Shown: positions 35,522 through 48,300 of the stretch, piece after piece
How positions within the stretch are numbered: the first letter of the stretch is position 1
How the letters are laid out: each line of letters begins with the position of its first letter
NCBI RefSeq assembly: GCF_907164915.1
Contig: NC_061862.1
Span: 3,224,001-3,288,000 of the forward strand
DNA from: Impatiens glandulifera
Lineage: Eukaryota; Streptophyta; Magnoliopsida; Ericales; Balsaminaceae
Length of the DNA stretch: 64,000 nucleotides
Direction: 5' to 3'
Translations under genes and position numbers: made by a program
The notes under the pieces: model-generated
What the model saw: the letters and a program-made list of their open reading frames with translations, nothing else
The model's database searches: none
What the model was told of the DNA's origin: nothing

Positions 35522-35797
35522 GGATCTATCAATTGATTAACAGCCAAGAATGAGGGAAAGGTACACAAAAACCTTTAAGATTTTCCATATCATTGATAAA
35601 GAGATTTGAGAATTTTATACAAAACATTATAGTTATATAACTATCTTCCATAACTACCCACTACACAAACAGTTCCTAACTTGCATAACTGTCAACTACC
35701 CATAACTAAACTTATCATAAACACAACACACAATAAACATAATTTTCATACAATCATATTAAAATTAATAGATGTCTAATTTTAGCTACATGTAACA
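35522..35797 (-). repeat. 3' LTR of the chromovirus (partial)
   Basis: On the minus strand it starts TGTTACATGTAGC at 35797, directly after the purine run GGGGGGAATAA (35798-35808), and extends to about 35522, where copia sequence begins. A clear CA end is not seen, so it may be cut. Confidence 0.6.
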
Positions 35798-35819
35798 TTA
35801 TTCCCCCCTTAAAACGTTT

Positions 35820-37380
35820 GTCGTCCACGATGACCTTGGGTTTGTTTCCATGTTGGGAACATTTCAGGGAATTGAATATGCATTGTTTCAAAGTATTCCC
35901 ATGTTTTGTCTTCAGGACCTGAACCTTCCCATTCAACCAAAACTTGTGTCTTTTTTTGTTTCGAAAAATGACATCTCGTTCCCCTAGTATCCCGCCTTTC
36001 CTGTCAGTTTTCTTGGTTTGGGGGATTTTCACAATGTCAGTAGGGGTGCCTTGAAAACTCTTTAACTGAGATACATGGAAGACATTGTGTATTTTTACAC
36101 CAGCTCCTAGCTCCAGTTTGTAAGCCACATTACCAATCCTTTCCAGCACTTTGAATGGTCATAAAAATTTAGGAGACAACTTGTGGAAATATTTTTGAAC
36201 AGATAACTGTCTGTAAGGCTACAGTTTTAACCGAACCCAAGCTCATACCTCTAGTATCATATTTGTCCTTTTCTTATCTTGCACTTGTTTCATTCGATTT
36301 TGTGCTCTTTGTAGGTGAAATTTCAGTAACTGGAGAGTTGCTTCTCGTGCAAAAAGAGTTAGGTCCACTTCTTCAACTCTTGAATCTCCAACGATATATG
36401 GGGTGTGAATTGGTGGAGAATACCCATAGACAGCTTCAATGGGTGAAGTTTGGATGCCTGATTGGAAGTTGGTGCTATACCACCACTCAGCCAATGGAAA
36501 CTAACGAACCCATTCCTTGGGGGATTGTCCAGTCATACATCGTAGGTAAGTTCCTAAACATTTGTTTATAATTTCTGTTTGTCCGTCTGATTGAGGATGA
36601 TATGTTGTGGACAGATTTTGATGCACCTCCTGTATCTTCAAAAATTCTCGCCAAAATGTGTTGAGGAACACCTTATCTCGATCACTGACTATAGACAGGG
36701 GCATCCCATGAAGTTTGGAGACATTGTTGACAAAAGCTTTAGTGACTGTTTTTGGCAGAAAATGAGTGTCAAAGGCTGATGAAATGAGCCATCTTGGATC
36801 GTCTGTCCACCACCACGAAAATGACATATTTACCTTGTGTTTTTGGAAGTTTTCTATAAAATCCATAGATATGGATTCCCAATATCGATTTGGAATTGTT
36901 AATGGCTGTAACCTGCCTTTATATACCATATTATTTGACTTATTATTTTGACATGTTTCGCAGGTTCGAACAAACTCTCGCACATCCTTAGTCATGCCTG
37001 GCCAAAAGTATACTAGCTGTAACTTTTTTGTCTGACCAATGAGCCTGAATGCCCCCCTTCTGCTCCATAATCTATTGTAGCTATCAGTGTGGTCCTCAGT
37101 TCAGTGTTTCGTCCAACTACTAATTTCCCTCTTCTTCTCAATGTGCCATCGATATAAGTGAAATTTGGGTGAGAATTAGGTTCTGAACTTATTTCTTGAA
37201 CAAGCCTGACCAGGTTTAGATCTGTTACATAGGTTTTTTGTATTTGTTTTTGCACATCTGTATGATATACCGAAATTCCTGCACATTGAACCCTTGTATC
37301 TCGCCTAGACAACGCATCTGCCACCAGGTTCTCTTTTCCTTTTTTATACTGAACTGTGAAATCATAACCTACCAATTTGT
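35820..37380 (-). pseudogene. Chromovirus RNase H end, integrase and chromodomain
   Basis: KGKENLVADALSRR ends RNase H. The integrase zinc region reads VREFVRTCETCQNNKSNN, and the catalytic core reads SISMDFIENF, IVSDRDKVF and STTYHPQSDGQTEIINK, so the acidic residues of the D, D, E triad are visible. A C-terminal part follows with [10 protein letters not shown] and a frame-shifted chromodomain-like end ([13 protein letters not shown]). The chromodomain of this class directs integration to heterochromatin. Frame breaks lie near 36250, 36500 and 37010. Confidence 0.85.
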
Positions 37381-37479
37381 AAAGCCACTTTTTTTGTGCA
37401 AGAGTCTACACTCTTTATTCTAGAAGGTACTTAAGTACTTTATTGTCTATTTTCACCCCCAAATGGTTTATATCTAAGG

Positions 37480-38900
37480 TAGGTTCTCCACTTCTGCATA
37501 GAAAATGTTAAGGACATAGTTCCTTTTCATAAGTCGATGATGACAGCTTCCCAAATTCGATAGATTTGCTGATAAAGGCTATTGGGTGACCTTCCTGCAT
37601 CAACATTGCACCAATGCCTTCTCCGCTTGCGTCCGTCACTACAACAAATGGAATCTGAAAATTGGGCAGCGCCAGAACTGGAGGGGATATCATCATCTTC
37701 TTCATCAACTGAAATGCGTCATTTGCCTCTTTGTTCCAACCATAAAGTCCCTTTTTCAGTAAAGAAACGAGGGGTCGAGCAATGCAACCATACTGCTTAA
37801 TAAATCTATGGTAATACCTGGTTAAGCCTGAGAACCCTTTATTTAAAACTAATTAATGTTGTTGTAATATGAGTAATACTTGTCTCAGATGAAATATGTG
37901 CTCCTTCCAATTTGGACTGTAAACCAAAATATCATCAAAGAAAACCAACACAGATTTCCTTAGAAATGGCTTCAACACATCATTCATCAAACTTTGGAAG
38001 GTGGAAGGTGCATTTGTCAAGCCAAATGGAATTACCATGAACTCATACAGGCCCTCTTGGGTTCAGAACGCAGTCTTATGGAAGTCTCCTAGGTACATCC
38101 GTATTTGGTGAAACTAGATTTCAAATCCAGTTTGGAAAAAACTTTAGATCCATTCAACTCCTCCATCAGTTCTTCTATCACCGAAATTAAAAACTTGTCT
38201 TTAATGGTGGTTGAGTTCAACCTTCTATAATCGATACACATCCTCCAAGATAAGTTTTTTTTTCTGATCAACACCACGAGAGCAACGAATGAACTGTGAC
38301 TCTTTCTAATTATTCCCCTATCCAGCATATCATTGATTAAGTTCTCAATTTTTGACTTCTGTAGGGCCGGGTAGAAATAGGGGTGTAAGCACACAGCTTT
38401 GGTGCCTTCCTTTAGTGGGATCCAATGATTGTGCTCTCTTGTTAGTGGTAAGCCATCTGGTTGCTAGAACAGAGTACTAAAATCATCAAGCAACCCCTGA
38501 AGATCTTCAGAAACCTCTTCTTAGGCCCTTGTGATAAGTGCAAAGAACTGAATTTCATTCTCTGTTTTTACTTGTACCATGGAAGCCATGCTACCCTTCC
38601 TTAACAATTTCTCAAACTGATAACCCTACATAAGGTTGATATGTGTATGGGGTATTTCTTGCAAGGTAATGGTTGTACCCTCCTTTTCATAAGAAAATGT
38701 AAGGTTTTCGAAATTTCAGGCTAAAGTGCCTAAAGTGATTAACCACTCTATGTCTAACACCATATCATAATCTATCATGGTAAGAACTTTCATATCCGTT
38801 TGGTAATCCATAATCTTGATCTTCCATAGACCATTTCAGGTTTTTGCAAATGCTGGAACAAAACAGGTTTGAACCGTCTGCCACTTTTACTAACAACACT
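37480..38900 (-). pseudogene. Chromovirus reverse transcriptase and RNase H, broken
   Basis: MLDRGIIRKSHSSFVALVVL, MCIDYRRLNSTTIKDK and FSKLDLKSS, then [19 protein letters not shown] and [12 protein letters not shown] (catalytic FDD present), then RNase H VVTDASGEGIGAML and AFISKSI. The QIR-type stretch between KLDLKSSF and FGLTN is broken by a shift at 38090-38040. The DTG-to-RT linker at 38400-38900 carries several stops. Confidence 0.85.
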
Positions 38901-39531
38901 TAGGTTTTCATGGCCTCGCGGCCAATATTCCTTAGTGTCCTACTGTTAATGAAGTTGTGAGTGCTTCCTGTATCAATAAGGATCACCACCGACAGACTCC
39001 CAATCTTGCCTCGGATCTGGAGAGTTTGGAAATTTTTGGAACCGGTTAAGGCATGTAGAGAAATGGAAGGCTCCTCCATTGAACTGGGCTGCAACAATGA
39101 AGGATCGTCAACAACCGTTTCTTGAACCAATTGGACATCTGGTAAGGCTTCTTGGTCATTAGCCGAGATCATGAACAATTTTGTTTTGCACTTGTGGTTT
39201 GGTTCCCATTTCTGATCACATTTGTAACAAAGACCTTTCCTCCTTTTCTCGTCAAATACAGCGGGATCTAATTGTTTCATCGAGCCCTAATTCGTGCCGG
39301 AAAAAGATGCATGAGGAATGCCGAAAGAGAAGTCCGGTTGGTACTTGGCCTGACTGGTTTGGCCCGTAAAAGGGCAGATTTACTATACAAGTGCCCTCTT
39401 CTCCACAAGGATCTGTATATTGATTCTTGGGCTTTGGCCATCGACATAGACCCGTTCAAAGTTTCTGGATTTCTGAGTTTGACAGCATCTGCAATCTCCT
39501 CGTTCAGACCCGCCAAGTAACATTCTATCAT
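38900..39531 (-). pseudogene. Chromovirus Gag end, zinc knuckle and protease
   Basis: Gag text IECYLAGLNEEIADAVKL (from 39531) is followed, after a frame change near 39280, by the knuckle CYKCDQKWEPNHKC and the protease core VILIDTGSTHNFIN with its D-T-G intact. Left of 39540 the sequence changes abruptly to repeat R, so the first part of Gag and the 5' LTR are lost. Confidence 0.85.
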
Positions 39532-39540
39532 GTATCCCCG

Positions 39541-39959
39541 GGAAGATTAATTAGGATTTAATTGTCATAATAATTAATTTAATTAATTATTTATTTAGGT
39601 TTTAGCTTTGGGTTAATTATTTTAATTTATTTATTTAAAAATAATAATAATAATTTATAAATTTATAAATCAGGTGGGCATAATTTGAGTCTTACCATAT
39701 ATATACACTTGAAATAAAATTATCAGCTATTTTTTATCAGCAATATAAGTTTAAAGTTTTTCTGTTTCTAAATCATCACAGTGTTACTGGTTTTTTATTT
39801 CCAACTGATTTTGAAGACATTAATTAGTTAATTATATTTTTTATAATATTTTAAAATTGTATCATATAACTGATCCCATTATCGATTAAGGGTAGTAATT
39901 TTATAATATTTTAAAATGGTAAAGGGTAGTAATTTTATAATATTTTAAAATGGTAGTAA
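39541..39959. repeat. Short copy of repeat R with an unoccupied MULE site
   Basis: Matches 60180-60522 plus 60950-61015 in the same orientation and 15380-16230 inverted. At about 39885 the text ATCGATTAAGGGTAG is continuous where the other two copies hold the 417 bp MULE. The word AGGGTAGTAATTTTATAATA is doubled at 39888 and 39928. Confidence 0.8.
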
Positions 39960-42900
39960 CTAATTGAATGACTTATATTGTGGACGGATCATCGACTGAA
40001 ACCTACACAATTTTTTTTTTTAAATAATAATAAAATATAAATATGATATTATCTTTTAATTATTTTTAAAATTTTAATATAATTTTTTTCTTTTGATGAT
40101 TTAATATTAAAAAAATAATAAAACTTAGTTTTATACATTAATTTTATTTATTCTTTTGTTATTTTTAAGTTTACCTTAAATTTTATTCACTATAAATTTT
40201 TAGATCAGTTCTTGTCATTGAAGAGGGAAAGAGGTCATCATGCACTTGTTTAATAATAGTAATAAAAAAATTTTAAAAAATATCCTACCTCCATTGTACA
40301 TTATAATTATAAAAAAAAAACATTATTAATCAATTAAATTAATTTGTTTTTATTAATTTTAACTTAAATATATTATATATATTTATATTATTTTATATAT
40401 TTATTAATTTTAACGTTAAAATATTATATAGTTTATAAAAATGTTAAAAATAATTAATTTTAGTGAATATTACGACCAAAATAAATCATTATATATAAAC
40501 ATTTTATTTGTTGCTGAAAAATATGAATGATAATATATATAGATATTTTACTATTAAACTGTTTTTTAAAGTATTTACTTTTTGAAGAAAAAAAATAGTG
40601 ATATAATTATAAATTATATATTAATGTATTAGTTTTTAATTGAATGTTTTATAAAAAGTTAACATTATAATAATCTTACCTAATATTTATATTTTTATTT
40701 AAAAATAATACCACAATAAGGTCTCACTTTTATTTTTTAATTTTTGTAAATATATTCACATAATCTAGTTTTTTTCTTCTCTTTTTACATATTCATATAA
40801 TCTCGTGATTTATATATATTTCATATAATCTCAACTTAGGTTATGTTAATTGTTATCTCAATTTAGATTATGTCCATTGTTAATCATATATTAAAATATT
40901 ATAAAAAATATTAAAGTGTTTTTTAATATAATTTAAATTGTATAATGTAATTTTGAAATCAATAAATTTTATAATAATATAAATAACATGAAAGTATTTG
41001 TTTTTACATATTTATAGATTAAATTATTAGAAGTTAATAATTATGATATAATATGGAACTAAATTAATGATTAAAATAATTTTATATATTTTAAAACAAT
41101 AAATAATTTTTGTACAAAGAATTGGCATAATCTTATAATCTTTATCTTTATTTTTATTAAGATATTTTAAGAAATTAAACTTAAATTGTCAATAATTTTT
41201 TTTAACATTTTTTTAACATATAGATCTAATTGTTTGAATACATTATTTCCTTAACTGGATTTTCTACCCTACAAATTGTATAATATAGTATATTTTAAAT
41301 TAAAATAAATTATAATTTTATTATAATTTATTAGTCAAAGTTTATTTTAATAAAACTATTTTAGTGTCTTAATAAGAATATTTATATTTTCAACTCAACA
41401 TGTGTTTAAGTGATAAAAAGTGTTTGAACAAATATTTAGTTTTTAGTCGTAATCAAATTTTTGAATTTTATTTTCTTATTATATTTTTAAGAACATATTA
41501 AAAAATTAGAGTTAATCTACTTAAAAATAATTGTGATAAATTTAAAATAAATGAAGAGGAAATAATATATAAATGGAGAGAATAAAATCAATAATTTAAA
41601 AAAAATGTCACAAACTATTATACAACTAATATTATTATTATTATTATTTTTACAAAGTTAAAATATATTCAAACTTAATAGATAATAAAAAATGAATGGA
41701 ATTCTATTACTATAACCTTGTGTAAATCCTACTCTTACATATTATTATTATTTAAACTACCTATTACTTATTGTATTTGTAAGGTGAGTTATCAATTAAA
41801 CTTTATTTAATTTTTTGTTATTCATATATATAAATTGTTATTGTAATTAGGTTATACATATGAAATTTATGGTTTTGAATATAATATTTTGTATGAATAG
41901 TTTGAGGTTTATTTTTATTATATAAATGAAGATTTAGATAGAATAAAATTTATTTATTTATTATTGTTATTATTATTTGTATGTATTTTTATGAGATTTG
42001 TTTTGTATTGGTCCAATTTCAAGATTTAGTACATAAATTTTAGTTTACAAAAAGATAAATTTAAATAATAAATTATTTTTAGAGTTTTATTCATAATTGG
42101 TCACTAATCAAATGTAGTCTTAAGAGTTTTTTTTATTTGTTTTTAAAAAAAAAAATCAACACCAGTCAATCATTATTTTTACCTCTCAATATTTTAAAAT
42201 AAATTGATTTTATTTTAATAAACCCAAACCGAAGTGATTTATTTTAAAAACATAGTCTATTTTTTTATAAAGTATCATATCATTATATATTTAAAAATAA
42301 TAATTTATAATTCATTAATAATTTCTCCTTTTCTTATCGTCTTAAAATTAGACGTCATGTTAATTTCCAATAAAAATATTTGAAAGGTGTTTTGTACATG
42401 ATAAAATAAATTATTTGATCTAAAAGTTCAAATAAAATATAGAATTGTTTTTATATATAGAATGAAATTATATGTTTTGAAGGTATGAGTTTTGAATGTA
42501 CAGGTTACAGCTGGAATTGAATTAAAAATATGTTATATTATAAGTTTAGGATCAAGTTTAAATAATTATAAGTTATGTAAGGACTTAAGTGTATATTAAT
42601 TAAATGGGACAGCATCCTTAGGATCAAGTTTAAATAATTATAAGTTATGTAAGGACTTAAGCGTATATTAATTAAATGGGACAGCATCCTAAGAGAAACC
42701 CTAAACTCCAATTAGTTTCCCCACCCGCCGCCTTTTGCCCTATTTTTATCTTTCAAAATCTATAAAAATCGGTCTTCTATTGTTAAAACAATCTCAGACA
42801 GAAACCTCAGACAAAAAATGTTTATGTTCGGAAAGGAAATTCAAGGAATACTAGGAGGATTAAAAATCAATGTAAGCATGATTTCTGCAGTTGATGTTTA

Positions 42901-43893
42901 TGATTGTTTATATAAATTAGATAGCCTGGATTATCTCTATATCTAGCAAGGTAACTATCTAGACCTCAAATTTCTTTAGATTGATTCAGTTTAAATTCTT
43001 TTATCAACTTCGATTATTGATAAATGTTTTTTTTTTAATATTTCTCAATAGGGAATAGAGAAATGAAACAGAGCAGAGTGATACAGAGAGCCTGAGAAAT
43101 GACATTTCAAATATGTCAAGTATGCAACAAAGGCGTTGATTGTTTGTTTTCTCAAAATATAAAGGCTCGTTAGTTATAGTTATAAAATATGTCAAAATAA
43201 ATTATTAGACATTGTTGAAATTGAAATGTATTATTGATTGTTTTAATTCATTTATAAATTTATATTTTGATGAAGTTGGAGTGATGCATATTTTTATTTT
43301 CTGAAATTTATTTTAAATATGTAAGGATTTGTGGAATTTAAGAACTTTCATTATTTTTTAATTTGTTTGGCTAATTTATTGTGATAATATGCTTCTTATT
43401 TTCTTAGTCTTTGAAATATAATAATTGAGATTAAAACTGAGAAAATACTGATATTGAACATCATCCACACAAGACACAAATATGAATCATTATACAAGTG
43501 TGCAATTGTTGTAGATCAAAATACAGTTTAAATTGATATTGTTAATCATTCCAAAAATAGATAATTTTTAATTGATTAATTAAAAAGACAATATAATGAG
43601 TTATTTTGTATATAATTTAAAATTAATATTTTATAAGCTAATTATTAAAGAAATACAATATTTTATTAAAAAAAGAAGCCAGTCAATTCGAGTATGAGGG
43701 AAAATGAAAGCTAGTGTTTATGCGTCAAATTTACTTCTTTTTACTTACAATATTTAGTTTATACCTAAATTACATATATTTAAATTTAAGTATTTTTATT
43801 TAAAATCCATCTAAGATTACAACGTGTTTAAAATTAACTGGGATGATTGAATTATAGGCCGATCTTATTAAAAAAATTGAAATAAAAATAAAA
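39960..43893 (-). repeat. Repeat F, inverted long copy
   Basis: Reverse complement of 29320-25981 joined directly to 20975-19383. It lacks the LINE and the 28098 insertion and so shows the original order. A local direct duplication of about 70 bp (GGATCAAGTTTAAATAATTA) lies at 42549-42690. Confidence 0.85.
42695..43135 (+). pseudogene. Gene-like fragment inside repeat F (copy 2)
   Basis: Mirror of 20155-20620. Leader with AAACCCTAAAC, ATG at about 42820 reading MFMFGKEIQGILGGLKIN followed by GTAAGC, a good donor. An acceptor TTCTCAATAG lies at about 43052. The frame that is open in copy 1 has a stop here (TAG at 43056), so it is not a functional exon in this copy. Confidence 0.35.
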
Positions 43894-44450
43894 CACTAGT
43901 AAGAAAAGACCTTGTAGCGATTGGTAAACCAATCGCTATTAACCTCCAAACCAATCGCTATAAACCCATAGCGATTGGTCATAAACCAATTGTCTTTAAT
44001 CGGCAGAAGTCTTCTTGTTGTTGTATTAATTGGCAACGGCGATTGGTAGATGACTAATCGTCGCCTAATCATTTAACAATTGGTTATTAGACCAATTGTA
44101 GTTTCCTAATGAGTTTATGACGATTGATTATTAATATTTAATATATATATATAGATAAAAATAAATAATATATATATATATATAAAGGAGATTTAATAAT
44201 TATATAAATATAAAAAATAATTATAAATATATATAATATTATATATATAAGCGATTTAATAATTATATATATATATATATAAATATAAAAAATAAGATTA
44301 AAGATAATATATAAAGATAATAATATTTTAAGCCTAAACCATTATGTTTAAGCAAAAAGTTAACGGAAAGATCATCGGTGATCTTTCTAAAAGTTGAAAG
44401 GGCGATTTATTTCAAAAATTAATTTGAGAGCTATAAGTGAGCAATCAGAG
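43894..44450 (+). mobile_element. CACTA-type terminus, copy 4, best preserved
   Basis: CACTAGTAAGAAAAGACC, then palindromic subterminal units: GCGATTGGTAAACCAATCGC, CCAATCGCTATAAACC and the reverse AGCGATTGGT. An AT-rich interior with short (AT)n tracts and a leader-like stretch follow. Reverse complement of 10660-11242. Confidence 0.7.
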
Positions 44451-44454
44451 TAAT

Positions 44455-44715
44455 TGCTCCGAGCCATGTTTAAGATAGACCAATTCTTCCTTTCCTCTAC
44501 TCCATTTTACTGTGGGGATATTGGAGTTGTGAGGAAACGCCTAATGTCATTTTCATAAAACGATCGTTTGATCGGTCCATAGACATCAACATGAATTAAT
44601 TCAAGCGACACCGTTACTCTTGACATTGCTTCCTTCGTAAAAATTCTCTTGTATGTTTAACTAGAAGACACGCTTCACAAAGTTGATCCAAATGATTGAT
44701 CCAAAGCGGTTAACA
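44455..44715 (-). pseudogene. Copia integrase fragment with deleted core
   Basis: The minus strand reads HLDQLCEACLLVKHT, the C-C half of the integrase zinc finger, then LELIHVDVYGPI with the first catalytic aspartate. It then jumps to TTPISPQ and NGVEERKNWSILNMAR from the far side of the core. The middle, with the second aspartate, is deleted, and a shift and a stop are present. Confidence 0.8.
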
Positions 44716-44733
44716 TCTAAGACTTTTTCTTCT

Positions 44734-45330
44734 CTAGATATACTTGGTATTATTATGGTTTATACTATGTAACATTTTAGTAAATTGTTCAATAATAAAT
44801 TCTCGAAAAATATCATTTTCTTGAAAGGTTCTTGTAATGCCCTTGCTATCGATTTTCTTAATTGGATAAATAGTATTTAAAAATGGGGTATCGAGTATGA
44901 CATAGTTAGAGATATCTTTAATAAGTTTAAAACTTTGGACAATGCACTTATAATCACTACATATGTAGGCTTTAGAAAGTTTATATTGGATTTGGAGTTT
45001 ATCTCCCCCTGCATGCCACACGGTATGTTTTGTTTATGAAAATATCTAATAGGAATTAACCCTTCTTGTATAACGTTTAGATCTATAAAAACAGTGAAAG
45101 ACTTTGTATAATGATTATCAATTAAAAATGATATTTTTATGTACCATTTCTTGGATTTGACCATTTCTATTGTGGATAAGAAATTTTATGAGAAGATGTT
45201 TTCTTCAATTTCTTTTTTCTTTTGTCATAAGCTTGATTATGTTCTTGAGTTTTATTCTCAAGTTTAGTTATATTGGATTCTTATATAATGTTTTTATTTC
45301 TTCTTTAAGATTATTTATTTCTTTGTAAAG
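44734..45330 (-). pseudogene. Endogenous pararetrovirus fragment (protease region)
   Basis: Two overlapping frames, 45164-44877 and 45021-44734, together resemble the aspartic protease part of a Caulimoviridae polyprotein of the petuvirus/florendovirus type (recalled, not searched): a KKWYIKI start, NVIQEGLIP, KAYICS, FKLIKDIS and LDTPFLNTIYPIKKI. The catalytic D-T-G segment that should precede NVIQEG is deleted, leaving FIDLN, and a frame change lies in the overlap. 45165-45330 is lysine- and leucine-rich and may be the preceding linker. No reverse transcriptase or movement protein is nearby. Inactive relic. Confidence 0.6.
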
Positions 45331-45379
45331 ATTTTGGATAGATATTTGTTGTACCGCGTAGATAAAATACAAAAGTTAA

Positions 45380-48300
45380 AAAAGAACAAGAATAATAACA
45401 CTTATTAAAGTTGGTTTTATAGTGATTGTGATTTGGGTGACTTGTGATTAGAGATGTACAATTATATTTCATTTGAAATTATAGAAATATTGTACTTCAG
45501 AATACTTCAATTCTGTATATTTTCTTGACTAGTTGGTCTACTCTTTGAAAAAAAATCCACATAAGCCTATTTTGTTATTCGATTATGTTACATCATTAAT
45601 GTTGGCTCTATAATACTGAAATATTTTGACTTGTGATTTACTTGAAAAGATCAAATGATTAAATCACTATGTTTGAGAATACTTCATTTATGTATATTCT
45701 CTTAGCCTATTTTTGAGACAATATCACTTAACTTGTGATTTTGAATTTGAGAAAATATTAATTATAAAATAATTAAATCATTATGGTTGAGAATACTTCA
45801 TTTATGCATATTCTATTATATAATTATAGTCGAAGTATTTTAAAAAATAAATATCATTTAAGCTTATTTTGTTGTTCGATGCAGTTACAAAAAAAAATAA
45901 CATTTCAAAATTTATGAGGCGATATTACTTGATTATTGTTATCTCTTTAATATTGAGATTTTGAGACTATTCTTTCTTAATTAATGACTTTAGTCGTAAA
46001 AATAATATGATAAGACTGTATTGTTGCTTTACGTGTAATTTCGTGGCTTGTGGTTTGGGACGTGAATAGGTTTAAAATTATAGAAGCGTTATATTTGATA
46101 ATATTTCATTTATGCATATTCTATTAACTAGATGGTATACTATTTTCAAAAAAATCACATAATCCTAATTTGTTATTAGTTGCGGTTACAAACAAAAACA
46201 ACATTTTGAAAAACATGAAACGATATAATATAATTAATGTTGGCTCTATACTATTAAAATATTTTGGCTTGTGATTTATTGGAAAAGATCAAATGATTAA
46301 ATCACTATGTTTAAGAATATTTCATTTCCGCATATGCTCTTGGCCTATTTTGAGACAGTATCACTTAACTTGTGATTTGGATACGAGAAAATATTAATTA
46401 TCAAATGATTAAATCATTATGGTTAAGAATACTTAATGTATGCATATTCTATTATTTTATTATAGTTTGACTATTTAAAAAAAAATATATCATTTAAGTC
46501 TATTTTGTTGTTTGATGTAGTTAAAAACAAAATTTTACCTAATTATTGTTATTTCTATAATATTTAGATTTTGTGACTTTTATTTACTTAATTAGTGACT
46601 TTAGTCGTAAAAATAATATGATATCACTATATTTTTTGGCTCGCGTGGATTGAAATATAAAAGTTCAAAAAGATTGAAAATAATATCACTTACTAATATT
46701 GGTTTTATCTTGATTGATATTTTCGTGGTTTGTAGTTTGAGACGTAAATTCGGTTTGGAATTATAGAAGCATTATATTTGAGAAAAAGATCACATATACT
46801 GCCTATTTTGTTATTTGTTGCGGTTAAAAACTCAAACAATATTTTATTAATGTGACTTTATAATATGAAATATTTTGGCTTGTGATTTACTTGAAAATAT
46901 CAAATAATTAAATCACTATGTTTGAGAATACTTCATTTCTGCATATTCTCCTTAGCCTATTTCGAGACAATATCATTTAACTTGTGATTTTGAATTTGAG
47001 TAAATATTAATTATCATATAAATTAATCATTATGATTGAGAATACAATTCTCTTAGTGGTACTATTTTTTTAAAATATATCATTTAGTTGTTTGATGTAG
47101 TTACAAACAAAAAGAGAACATTACTTGATTATTGTTATCTCTATAATATTGAGATTTTATGACTGTTATTTACTTTATTAATAACTTTCTCAAATAAAAA
47201 TAATATAATGAGACTATATTGTTGTCTCACATGGATAGAAATACAAAAGTTCAAAAAGATTGGAAACAATATCACTTACTAATGTTGGTTTTATAGTGAT
47301 TGATATTTTCGTGGCTGGTGGTTTGTGACGTAAATTCGGTTTGAAATTATAGAAACATTATATTTGAGAATACTTCATTTCTGCATAATCTCTTGACTAA
47401 TTGGACTACTCTTTTCAAAAAGATCAAATAAGCCTATTTTGTTATTCGTTTCTGTTACAAACTCAAAAAACATGAAACGATACTATCTAATTAATGTTGG
47501 CTCTATAATATCGAAATATTTCTGCTTGTGATTTATTTAAAATGATCAAATGATTAAATCACTCTATATTGAGAATACTTCATTTATGCATATTCTCTTG
47601 GCCTATTTTGAGACAATATCACTTAACATGTGATTTTGGATTGAGATAATATTAATTATCAAATGATTAAATCATTATGTTTAAAAATACTTCATTTCTG
47701 CATATTTTATTGTTTTATTTTTGTCGGACTATTTTAAAAAATAAATATCATTTAAACTTTTTGTTGTTCGATTCAGTTACAAACAAAAGAACAATGGCAA
47801 TATTACTTGATTATTGTTATCTCTATAATATCAAGATTTTGTGACGGTTATTTACTTAATTAGTGACTTTAGTCATACAAATAATATTATAAGTTTATTT
47901 TGTGATTCGTTACAATTACAATTTCAAACAACATTTTGAAAATTATGAAACGATATTACACAATTAATGTGGCTCTATAATATCAAAATATTTTGTCTTG
48001 TAATTTATTTGAAAAGATCAAATGGTTAAATCACTATGTTTGAGAATACTTTATTTATGCATAATCTCTTGACCTCTTTTGAGACAATATCACTTGTGAT
48101 TTTGGATTTGAGAAAATATTAAATATCAAATGATTAAATCATTATGTTTGAGAATACTTCATTTCTGTATATTTATTGTTTTATTATTTTCGAACTATTT
48201 TAAAAAATAAATATCATTTCAGCTTATTTTGTAGTTCGATGCAGTTATAAACAAAAGAACATTTCAAAAATGATGAGGCGATATTACTTGATTATTGTTA

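Larger units (their letters stand above)
35522..39540 (-). mobile_element. Decayed Ty3/gypsy chromovirus, 5'-truncated
   Basis: On the minus strand: Gag end with zinc knuckle, protease, reverse transcriptase, RNase H, integrase, chromodomain, polypurine tract, 3' LTR. Integrase after RT/RNase H marks Ty3/gypsy, and the chromodomain after integrase marks a chromovirus. The 5' LTR and most of Gag are missing at 39540, where repeat R begins. Frequent frame changes make it inactive. Confidence 0.9.
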
